A model generated the notes under the pieces. That model was not told the origin of the DNA, did no database searches, and saw only the letters and a list, made by a program, of their open reading frames with translations. The position numbers and the translations under genes are program-made. From Lysobacter sp. cf310 (GTDB lineage Bacteria; Pseudomonadota; Gammaproteobacteria; Xanthomonadales; Xanthomonadaceae), in the NCBI RefSeq assembly GCF_900114355.1, contig NZ_FOSS01000001.1, positions 1 through 64,000 of the forward strand: a stretch of 64,000 nt of DNA, read 5' to 3'. Positions 1 to 8,100 of this stretch are shown piece by piece (position 1 is the stretch's first letter; each line of letters starts with the position of its first letter).

Positions 1-1
1 C

Positions 2-913
2 GCATGCTGGGCGATGCCCCCCTCGGGCGGCGACCGGTTGCCCTGGGACCCGGGCGACTACTTCGAGGGCCCGGCCCTGCAATTGGCGGTCGCCAGCGAC
101 CGTCGCAAGGCCGAGCAGATCCGCTGGATGATCCACGAAAAAGGCATCAATCCCGATCATTTATTCGACAAGGGCGACATGCCGCTGGTGGCCTGGCCGG
201 TGTTCAATGAGAACCCCGAAGGCCTGCGCCTGCTGCTGGAGAACGGCGCCGACCCGAATGCGCGCAAGCACGAGCCGGAACGCAAGCGAGGGCAGTACCG
301 TAACAATGCGATGGTGCTGGCCGCGCGCAGCAAGAACCCGATTTATCTCAAGCTGCTGCTAGACCACGGCGGCGATCCCAATACGCTCAGCTCGAACAAC
401 GAGTCACTGCTGCACGTGGCGTATCTGCGCGGGCAATGGCAGAACGTGCAGTTATTGGTCGAGCGCGGTGCGCGCATCAATGAGCCTTTATTCGCGAAAT
501 CCGAAAGTTACGAGGGCCACGACACCGTACTCAATTGGTACGCGAGCCTGGGCAATTTCGACAAAGCCTATTGGCTCTTGCAGCACGGCGCCGACCCAGC
601 GCGCAAGATGTGGTTGCCACCGGACTTCGATGACAAGAGCCAGGGCGAGCGCATGCCCATCCTCGAATCCATCTTCTGGCTGCCAGTGAAACCGCACATG
701 GTCGAATGGCAACGTAAGTGCCAGATGGTCGCCCTGGCCCGCGGCTTGAAACCGCCGCCGATGCCCGACGGCATCAAGTTCAGCCGCAAAGGCCTGGGCC
801 TGCCGACCGAGGAAAAGGACATCCCGCTGCCGACGCTGGAGGAAGCCAAGCGCGCGCAGGCCTCGGAGCCGAAGCCGCCGGTCGCCGCGCAGCCCGCCAC
901 GCCGGTCCGCTAA
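2..913 (+). CDS. Ankyrin-repeat lipoprotein, 5' end missing
   Basis: Reading from base 2 the frame begins Ala-Cys-Trp-Ala-Met before the first in-window ATG at 14, and stays open to the edge. An Ala-Cys pair at this point looks like the end of a lipobox, so the gene probably starts upstream and encodes a lipoprotein whose signal peptide is mostly outside the window. The visible part has ankyrin-type units with the loop signature ENGADPN, DHGGDPN, ERGARIN and QHGADPA, each following a helix pair with LLL or LL. The last 60 residues are proline- and charge-rich and probably disordered. Ankyrin lipoproteins are protein-binding scaffolds in the envelope; the partner is unknown. It is convergent with radA, 40 bases away. 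The ankyrin assignment is firm, the lipoprotein reading is inferred from two residues. Confidence 0.85.
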   Translation, partial: ACWAMPPSGGDRLPWDPGDYFEGPALQLAVASDRRKAEQIRWMIHEKGINPDHLFDKGDMPLVAWPVFNENPEGLRLLLENGADPNARKHEPERKRGQYRNNAMVLAARSKNPIYLKLLLDHGGDPNTLSSNNESLLHVAYLRGQWQNVQLLVERGARINEPLFAKSESYEGHDTVLNWYASLGNFDKAYWLLQHGADPARKMWLPPDFDDKSQGERMPILESIFWLPVKPHMVEWQRKCQMVALARGLKPPPMPDGIKFSRKGLGLPTEEKDIPLPTLEEAKRAQASEPKPPVAAQPATPVR

Positions 914-953
914 CGCGACCGAAGGCCCCGCCCACGTCGGCCAACCGCGGACC

Positions 954-2363
954 TCAATCCGCCGACGCCTCCAGCGCATCGGCCAGACGCTCCACCGCCA
1001 CCACCGTCATCTCGCCGACCTTCCCGCTCTTGGGCGCGTTGGCCTTGGGCACGATCGCGCGCTTGAAGCCGTGGGTCGCGGCCTCCTTCAATCGCTCCTC
1101 GCCGTTGGGCACCGGCCGGATCTCGCCGGACAGGCCGACCTCGCCGAAGGCCACGGTCTGCTCGGCCAGCGGACGGTCGCGCAGCGAGGACAGCACCGCC
1201 AGCAGCACCGGCAGGTCCGCCGCGGTCTCCTGCACGCGAATGCCGCCGACCACGTTGACGAACACGTCCTGGTCGCCGACCCCGACCCCGCCGTGGCGAT
1301 GCAGCACCGCCAGCAGCATGGCCAGACGGTTCTGCTCCATGCCCACCGCGATCCGGCGCGGGTTGGACAGCGGCGAGGAATCGACCAGCGCCTGCACCTC
1401 GACCAGCAGCGGCCGGGTGCCCTCGCGAGTGACCATCACGCAGCTGCCCGGCTGCGGCGTGCGGCTGCCGGACAGGAAGATCGCCGACGGGTTGGGCACC
1501 TCGCGCAGGCCCTTGTCGCCCATCGCGAACACGCCCAGTTCGTTGACCGCGCCGAAGCGGTTCTTGAACGCGCGCAGCACCCGGAAGCGGCTGCCGCTCT
1601 CGCCCTCGAAGTACAGCACCGCGTCGACCATGTGTTCGAGCACGCGCGGACCGGCGATGCCGCCCTCCTTGGTGACGTGGCCGACCAGGAACACGGCGGT
1701 GCCGGTTTCCTTGGCATAGCGCACCAGACGCGCCGCGCTCTCGCGGACCTGGCTGACCGAGCCCGGCGCGGCGCTGAGCTGCTCGGTCCACAGGGTCTGC
1801 ACCGAGTCGGCCACGATCAGCGCCGGCTTCATGCGCGCGGCGTGTTCGAGGATGCGCTCCACCCCGGTCTCGGCCAGCGCGTGCACGCCGTCCAGCGGCA
1901 GGCCCAGGCGCGCGCCGCGCCCGGCGACCTGGGCCAGGGATTCTTCGCCGGTCACGTACAGGCCCGGCAGGGTCTGGGCCATGCGCACGATCGCCTGCAG
2001 CAGCAGGGTCGATTTGCCGATGCCCGGGTCGCCGCCCACCAGCACCACCGCGCCGTGGACCAGGCCGCCGCCGAGCACGCGGTCGAACTCGCCGATGCCG
2101 GTGCTGACCCGCGACTCCTCGCCGTGCTGGACGTCCTTGAGGGCGGTGACCGCGGGCGCGTCGGCGCGCCCGGCCCAGCTGCTGCGCCGTGTCGCGGCGA
2201 CCCCGCCGCCCTTGGCCGCGGGCTCGACCACGAACTCGCTGAGGGTGTTCCAGGCCCCGCACTCGCCGCACTGGCCCTGCCACTTGGTGTGGTCGGCGCC
2301 GCATTCGGAACAGACGTAGGCGGTGCGCGCCTTGGCGGCGGGCTTGCTGGCGGGTTTGGACAT
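954..2363 (-). CDS. radA: DNA repair protein RadA
   Basis: RadA (Sms) is a RecA-like ATPase and helicase that drives branch migration of recombination intermediates. The 469-residue product has the full family architecture: an N-terminal C4 zinc finger (C18-x2-C21 and C32-x2-C35), a RecA core with Walker A GGDPGIGKST at 110-119, the RadA-specific KNRFG motif near residue 275, and a C-terminal Lon-like domain. Length matches the family norm of about 450-460. It is monocistronic here, convergent with the ankyrin gene and downstream of a short orphan. A 16-bp perfect palindrome lies about 100 bases upstream of its start. Confidence 0.97.
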   Translation of the reverse strand: MSKPASKPAAKARTAYVCSECGADHTKWQGQCGECGAWNTLSEFVVEPAAKGGGVAATRRSSWAGRADAPAVTALKDVQHGEESRVSTGIGEFDRVLGGGLVHGAVVLVGGDPGIGKSTLLLQAIVRMAQTLPGLYVTGEESLAQVAGRGARLGLPLDGVHALAETGVERILEHAARMKPALIVADSVQTLWTEQLSAAPGSVSQVRESAARLVRYAKETGTAVFLVGHVTKEGGIAGPRVLEHMVDAVLYFEGESGSRFRVLRAFKNRFGAVNELGVFAMGDKGLREVPNPSAIFLSGSRTPQPGSCVMVTREGTRPLLVEVQALVDSSPLSNPRRIAVGMEQNRLAMLLAVLHRHGGVGVGDQDVFVNVVGGIRVQETAADLPVLLAVLSSLRDRPLAEQTVAFGEVGLSGEIRPVPNGEERLKEAATHGFKRAIVPKANAPKSGKVGEMTVVAVERLADALEASAD

Positions 2364-2465
2364 GGGGATCGCTGGCGGAAACTGACCGGCACTGTACCGG
2401 GAGCCGGTCGCAAGGCGCGAGACCGCAAGCGCCGAACGCCTCGTAGGCGAATGCCGCCCGCCGGC

Positions 2466-2481
2466 GTAGGCCTAGGCCTAC
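2466..2481. repeat. Perfect 16-bp palindrome upstream of radA
   Basis: GTAGGCCTAGGCCTAC reads identically on both strands. It sits between the stop of the 2521-2808 gene and the radA start, both on the minus strand. With no U tract and no loop it is a poor terminator; it could be an operator or a site for a dimeric DNA-binding protein. Function unknown. Confidence 0.5.
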
Positions 2482-2520
2482 CGCCCTAGCCCTCTAGCTG
2501 AACGCGGTGGCCGCGATGGC

Positions 2521-2808
2521 TCAGGCCGCCAGCGGCCGGTGGTGCTCCGGATACAACGCCGGCAGCCAGCGCTGCGGCGTGGCCAGCAGACCGGGCACGT
2601 CGGCGCGCGGCACGATGCCGTAGCCGCGCGCATCGATATCGGCGGCGATGCCGCGCCAGTCCAGGCGCGGTGCCGCCATGCTGCTCTCGATGGTCCAGCC
2701 GAAGCGCAAGGCGCCCAGCGCGAACATCTCGTCCAGCGGCAGCGGCCGCCCGGCGGGCGCGACCACATAGCCCTCGTCGTCGCCGACCACGAACACATCC
2801 ACACGCAT
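2521..2808 (-). CDS. Hypothetical protein, 95 aa
   Basis: A small soluble protein beginning MRVDVFVVGDDEGYV. I chose the ATG at 2808 because AGGAG lies seven bases ahead of it on the minus strand; an in-frame upstream ATG at 2832 has no such site. No signal peptide, membrane segment or recognised motif. The N-terminal beta-rich half and tryptophans near the middle and end suggest a compact globular fold. It lies upstream of radA on the same strand, 157 bases apart, so co-transcription is possible but not shown. Not recognised. Confidence 0.6.
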   Translation of the reverse strand: MRVDVFVVGDDEGYVVAPAGRPLPLDEMFALGALRFGWTIESSMAAPRLDWRGIAADIDARGYGIVPRADVPGLLATPQRWLPALYPEHHRPLAA

Positions 2809-2986
2809 CGATCGTCTCCTCGCCTGCCGCACCGGTCGACCGCGTCGCCCGATGGCGCGCCATGGTGGCGAGCGCGCAAGAAAAATTTCGTGAAAGAAAG
2901 ATGGCCGAACGGTGAAACTAGCGTTAGCGCTCAGGCCGGGCTAAGCACCGTTGCTTATGCGCTCATGCGATCGGGTCGCCAGGCGT

Positions 2987-3292
2987 CTAAGCCGCCTCGA
3001 AGCGATTCAGCATGCGCCGCACCACCAGCGCCAGGGTGCGGCGCGACATCTCCATCGCCGCCAGATAGTCGCTCGGACGCTCTTGTCCCATCGCGTGTTT
3101 GGCCGCGTTCACGGTGTCCAGCACCAGCACCGTGCCGTCGCTGCCGAGCATGTCGTTGAGGGTGCGCCGATGCGCGTCGAGACGGCGCTCGATCTCGTAG
3201 TCCAAGCCGCGCCCCGCTCGCGCGCCCACGCGCGCGAGCGTCGCATCCAGGCGCTGGAGTTCGTCTTCGATCTGCGCGGAGCTGTAGTGCAT
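2987..3292 (-). CDS. Hypothetical helical protein, 101 aa
   Basis: A short protein (MHYSSAQIEDELQRLDATL at the start) that reads as almost entirely alpha-helical, with many Arg, Leu and Ala and no signal peptide. AGGAA lies about 10 bases ahead of the ATG. Heptad-like spacing in residues 1-50 would suit a coiled-coil hairpin. No family recognised. It stands alone between two stretches without convincing genes. Confidence 0.5.
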   Translation of the reverse strand: MHYSSAQIEDELQRLDATLARVGARAGRGLDYEIERRLDAHRRTLNDMLGSDGTVLVLDTVNAAKHAMGQERPSDYLAAMEMSRRTLALVVRRMLNRFEAA

Positions 3293-3560
3293 GGACGGCG
3301 GTTCCTGGGAGGGCGCGTCGGCGACGACGGGCGAGGAGCCTAGGCGGCGCGCGTCTCACCGGATGACACTGCAACGGCGGCGCGCACTTAGGCGTTCGCG
3401 GATGTGACCGGCGTAGCGCGCGCGGGTTCCGCACCGCGATACGGTGCGGTTCAGATCTGCGTCACCATCCGACGCGATCGCAGTGGTTCGCGCACGTGGC
3501 ATCGCCGAGCGCGGCGGCCCGGGTACGCCCTGCCGGTCCCGGGCCCCAGTCCCTGCGCGC

Positions 3561-3974
3561 TCAGCCTCCGCGGTTGCGCAGCAGCTCGGAGTACTTGGCG
3601 ATGCTCTGATCGATCTTGTCGATGGCGAAGCCCGCCGACTCGGCTTCCATCGCGCCGGCCGCCGCGGCGACGGCGGCGGCCGCGCTCATGAACAGGTCCG
3701 TGGCCAGAATGCCCAGCGCATCTTCCGCGGCGTTGTTCGGCGCCTGATCGGTCAGTTCCTGGGTCATCTGCTTCAGCAATACCGCCTGGCTGGCCAGGGC
3801 GAGCTTGGAGATGCCGTCGAAGTAAGCGGCCGCCGAATGCGCGACCAGGTCGGCGGCGTCGGGCGACACTCGACGCAGGGAGGCGATCGCCTCCATCGCG
3901 GTGGAGGCAGAGTCCTGTGTCCGTGCCTGGATGTCCGCGTCGATAATCGGTGCGGGAGTGATCTTGTCGTCCAT
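3561..3974 (-). CDS. Alanine-rich helical hypothetical protein, 137 aa
   Basis: I start it at the ATG at 3974 (MDDKITPAPIIDADIQ), which follows an AGGAA site; the frame is open further upstream but without a ribosome-binding site. The chain is Ala-rich and helical, with an alanine run near residues 85-105 that is hydrophobic enough to be amphipathic but lacks the length and Leu/Val content of a clear membrane segment. It ends in a charged helix containing IDQSIAKYSELL. Its composition recalls R-body (RebB) proteins, but the conserved Asn/Gln-rich RebB pattern is absent, so I leave it unnamed. Confidence 0.55.
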   Translation of the reverse strand: MDDKITPAPIIDADIQARTQDSASTAMEAIASLRRVSPDAADLVAHSAAAYFDGISKLALASQAVLLKQMTQELTDQAPNNAAEDALGILATDLFMSAAAAVAAAAGAMEAESAGFAIDKIDQSIAKYSELLRNRGG

Positions 3975-4101
3975 GATCGGTTCCTGGAGTTGGCTTGGAA
4001 TGGAAAGCTGAGCGCGGAAAGCGACCGCGCGGCTTGCGACGCCGGCCGCGCACCTGCACGGTTCAAGCATAGCGAATCGGCCAGGAGCGACGCGCGCGCC
4101 G

Positions 4102-4317
4102 CTAACCGAAGGGCTTGCGTGCCGCCTTGGGACGGTGCGACTGCTTGCCCAATTCGGTCAGGCGCTCAGGCGAACCCTGGCCGTTGAGTTCGTCCAACAC
4201 CGCCTGCGGATAGTCGGCGAACACGTTACCCCACCAGCGTTTCAGGCTGTTGTCCCAGACGCGCCAGCCGTCGCCCGGGACGGCCCGGCCTACATAGCGT
4301 CGTTTACGGGCTCCCAT
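4102..4317 (-). CDS. Small basic hypothetical protein, 71 aa
   Basis: A short Arg/Lys/Trp-rich protein (MGARKRRYVGRAVPGDGWRV...). It starts 17 bases after the stop of the SMI1/KNR4 lipoprotein gene and is on the same strand, so it may be the third gene of the RHS toxin operon. The tryptophan-rich middle (WRVWDNSLKRWWGN) suggests a small fold rather than a disordered tail. No family recognised; an accessory immunity role is only a guess from position. Confidence 0.5.
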   Translation of the reverse strand: MGARKRRYVGRAVPGDGWRVWDNSLKRWWGNVFADYPQAVLDELNGQGSPERLTELGKQSHRPKAARKPFG

Positions 4318-4334
4318 GATCGGCTACGCCCCGC

Positions 4335-5117
4335 CTACTTCCACCAGACCTCGCGCATCGGCATCGCATCGGCACAGGTGCCGCGAAGCCGGTCCTGCGC
4401 GTACGGCGGCAGTTGATCGGAACGCCCCAGGTCCAAGTAGTGAAGCTGGCGCATCAGCTCGGCGAAAGACGTCGCTCGAAACGTGCCGGCCCACCCCAGC
4501 AAAGCGGCTTCCATCTCCCCGTCGCGGGTGCGGACCTGCGGGAACAGCACGATCTGCTCGTACAGGCTATCGCCGTACTTGCCTACCACGAGGGCGTCTT
4601 GCAGGTAGCGCGAACGCGTCGTGGCGCTGTCCTGATCGATGCCGTAGACGAAATACTGGCCATCGTCGGCATGCAGCGGCTGGGCTTGCGCGAGCGCCAA
4701 CCCCTCCGGGTCGAGACGCGCGACCGTGTCGACCGCGCCCAGTGATAGAAAGCCGGCGCCGTGCGCGATCGTCCGCCAGTCCGCCTGCGGCCGCTGCGCA
4801 CGAATGAAGTCCAGATAGGACCGCGGCAACGCGACGCCGAGCGCGCGCTGGCGCTCCTCGATGGTCCGCTCCAGCGCACCGTCATCCGGCGCCAACGCGA
4901 CCGTCGCGACCAGCGGCTCCGGGCCTGCGCTGCGCGCCTGTCCGACCTCGCGCGACCAGCAATCCAGGAACCGGCGCCAATCGGCCGGCGTACCTGCGTA
5001 TCCGGAAACCCGTTGATCCAAGGTCATGGCGTGCTCGCTCTGGCTCGGCGTATCCGGCGGCGTTCGGGAGCAGCCTGCCAGGATCAGCAGGGCTGCCACC
5101 AGAAGCCGCCGGTGCAT
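4335..5117 (-). CDS. SMI1/KNR4 (SUKH) lipoprotein, probable immunity protein of the RHS toxin
   Basis: The ATG at 5117 gives a classic lipoprotein signal, MHRRLLVAALLILAGC, with lipobox LAGC and Cys16. The mature part carries a SUKH-like core: IEERQRALGVALPRSYLDFI matches the family pattern of a glutamate-rich helix, 'LP', an aromatic and then a helix, and the C-terminal half has the usual Tyr/Phe-rich strands and SFAELM helix. SUKH proteins are the commonest immunity family of bacterial polymorphic toxins. The gene begins four bases after the stop of the giant RHS gene, so translation is probably coupled. Odd: a secreted, membrane-anchored immunity protein against a nuclease toxin, whose target should be cytoplasmic. 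The fold assignment is good; the pairing is inferred from position. Confidence 0.8.
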   Translation of the reverse strand: MHRRLLVAALLILAGCSRTPPDTPSQSEHAMTLDQRVSGYAGTPADWRRFLDCWSREVGQARSAGPEPLVATVALAPDDGALERTIEERQRALGVALPRSYLDFIRAQRPQADWRTIAHGAGFLSLGAVDTVARLDPEGLALAQAQPLHADDGQYFVYGIDQDSATTRSRYLQDALVVGKYGDSLYEQIVLFPQVRTRDGEMEAALLGWAGTFRATSFAELMRQLHYLDLGRSDQLPPYAQDRLRGTCADAMPMREVWWK

Positions 5118-5121
5118 CAGC

Positions 5122-8100
5122 TTAGCGCGAGCAGACATAGCCGGTGACGGGCAGGCCGCGCACCGCCACCACCTTGTACTTGCGGCTGGGCGTGTTGGCC
5201 GGGATACCGCAGCGCGCATGGAACCAGCGCAGATGCGAGCCGACGCTGCGGTTCTGCGATTCGTTGACGCTGCGCAACGACACGTCGTTGGCCGCGCCGC
5301 CTTCGCGACTGGCCGCCCAGGGATACTCGTCGCAATCCGTGCCGGCGCCACCGGCGCAGGCGCGACCCGGCCCTTTGTTCAAACGCAGCCAGGCGCGGCT
5401 ATGCGGGGGTTCCTGTCGCGACAGCATCGACGGCTTGCCCTCGCTGAGCGCGTCGCCGACATGCTCGCGCACCTCCGAACTGTCGTCGCCCACCAGGAAC
5501 ATGGCGAACTGCGGCTTGCACTTGTTCTGGCCGGATTTCGCGGAGTTGATGCACTCCTCCAGTTTGGTGCGGATCAGCACGTCGGTCAGCACGTAGGTAC
5601 CGGTCACGGCGGCGACCGAATACAACGTCACCTTGGCGATCAGTCCCGCGGTGACCAGCGACGGCACAGCGGTAACGGACAGCTGCGCCTGGATCTGCAG
5701 CCCCATGGTCATACCGCCCAGGTCGCTGAAATAGCCGCTCGGATCCACGTAATAGGCCGGGTTCGCGTTGGCGTACAGGTACTTGTGCAGGCTCACCGGA
5801 TCGCTGCCGTCGCCGGCGTAGGCGTCCATCTGGGTGAAACGCCCGTTGGCCGGATTCATGTAACGCGCTCGCAGGTAGTAGAAGCCCAGGTTGGGATCGA
5901 GCTGCTCGCCGGCGAACAGGAACGCGTTGTCGCTGGAGCCGGTATGCGACTCGGTCTCGCCGAAGGCCTCGAACCAGTAACGGTCCGCCGCCGCACCGGC
6001 CGAAGTGGTGAGCAGGCGCGTGCTGCCCAGCCCGTCGCCGTGCAGATAGACGGTCTGAGCGCCGTCGCTGCGGCCGATGCGATCGTCGCCTATCAGGTAC
6101 AGCACCGCGCGCGAGCCAGTGTGCTCTTCGATGACCTGATCGTTGCGCGCGGTCGGATCGACCACGTAGCGCGTGGTCACGCCGTTGACGGTCTGGCCCT
6201 GGCGGATGCCGGCCGGATCGTAACGGTAGGACATCGCGCCGGTGGGCGTGACCGCATCGACCAGACGATCGCCGCCGTCGTAGCTGTACACGCTCAGCCC
6301 GGCGACGTCGCTGCGCTCGATCAAGCTGCCGTTGGCGTCGTAGCGGTACTGCACCGACCCGCCGCCGCCGACATCCTCGCGTTCCAGGCGATCGTTGGCA
6401 TCGTAGGTATAGGCCGTGCTGGCGGTGACGCCGGCCTTGGTCCGCACCTGGGTAAGGCGATTGCCGACCGCGTCGTAGGTCCAGTCGGTGGTGCGGTTGC
6501 CGCGCGTGCTGTCGACCACCTGCTCGCGTTTGAGCCGCTTGAGCGCATCGTACTGATAGGTCACGGTGCGCGTCGAACCCACGCTGCTTTCCACCGCCTG
6601 GGTACGCAGGCCGGTGTTGTCCACCGTGTAGGTGAAGCCCAACAGGACCGCGTTGGCCGCGGAACGATGCGTGAGGGTCTTCAGGCGGTTGCGTACGTCG
6701 TAGGTGTAGTCGGCGCGGTTGCCGTTGGGCAACTGCAGCAGGCTGCGGCTGCCGACCTCGTTGTACCCGTACGTGGTGGTGGCGCCGCCGCGAACGACGG
6801 TGGCCAGGCGGTTCAGCTCATCGTAGCTGTAGGCGATGTCCTGATTCGCGGTGGTCATCCGCAGGCGGTTGCCCATCAGATCGTATTGATAGGCGATGGT
6901 CACGCCGTCGGCTTGCACGACCGAGTTCAGGCGGTCGCCCGCATCGTAGCCGTAGGTCGCGGTACCGGCCGCGTCGGCGCGGGTGGCGATCTGCCCGGTC
7001 GCGGTGTAGGTGGTGACCGCACCGGAGCCGTCGGCATGCCGCACCTCGAGCTCGCGATTCATCGAGTCGTATCGGAACTGACGCTGGGCGCCGTTGAAAT
7101 CGACGTGGCCGATGCGATTGCCGTTGCCGTCGTACGTCCAGGTTTCGACCTGCCCTCCGGGCAAGGTCCGCGCGACCGGTCGGCCGGCGTCGTCGTAGGC
7201 CCATTGCGTGACGCGCCCCAATGCGTCGGTCTGCGCGATCTTGTTGCCGAGTTCGTCGTAGCCGAACGTGGTCCGGCTACCCGCGGCATCCACCACCGCC
7301 GACAGTTGCCCGGTCGGCGTGTACTCGAAGGCGGTGACGCGGCCCATTTCGTCGGTCGTGCTGGCTTTCCGACCCTGGGCGTCGTAGCCGACACGGCTAC
7401 GCGGGTTGTCGGTGTCGGCGGTCGTCGTGTCGGGGTGGATGGTCTCGACCAGCCGGCCCATCGGGTCGTAGACGAACTTGGTCGTGCGCGCCAGCGCGTC
7501 CTTGACGCTGGCCTTGGTGCCATTGACGTTGTAGGCGGTCGTCGTCGACCGCCCCAGCGCGTCGGTCACCACGGTCTGGCGTCCGGCATCGTCGTAGGCG
7601 ATGGTGGTGACGTTGCCGCGCGCATCCTCGCGCCGAACCTCGCGTCCGGCCTTGTCGTAACCGACGCGATTGACCGCACCATCGGGCAAATGGGTCTCGA
7701 TCAGACGGCCCGCGGCGTCGTACACCATGGTCGTGGTGCGCCCGGCGCGATCGATGGTGGCGATCACGCGGCTCTCCGCGTCGTAGACCGAGCGGTCGCG
7801 GGTGCCGTCCGGATGGCGCGTTTCGACCAGCTGGCCGAACGCGTCGTAATCCATCTCGGTACGGTTGCCGTTGGCGTCTATTTCCGCCGACGGCTTGTCG
7901 ATCGCGTTGTACTCCCAGCGCGATACCTGGCCGGCCGCATCGGTGGTGGACGTACGATTGCCCTTGGCGTCGTAGGTATGCCGGGTGACCAGCGAACGCG
8001 TGCTGCCGTCCGCCGCCGTGCGCGTGCGCGTCTCGGTCAAGACGTGGCCCGCATCGTCGTAGGTGTACACGATGACCGAGCCCAGCGCATTGGTCTCGCG

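Noticed and set aside
3561-3974. RebB-like R-body protein
   Set aside because: Size and Ala content fit, but the conserved Asn/Gln-rich RebB residues are absent.
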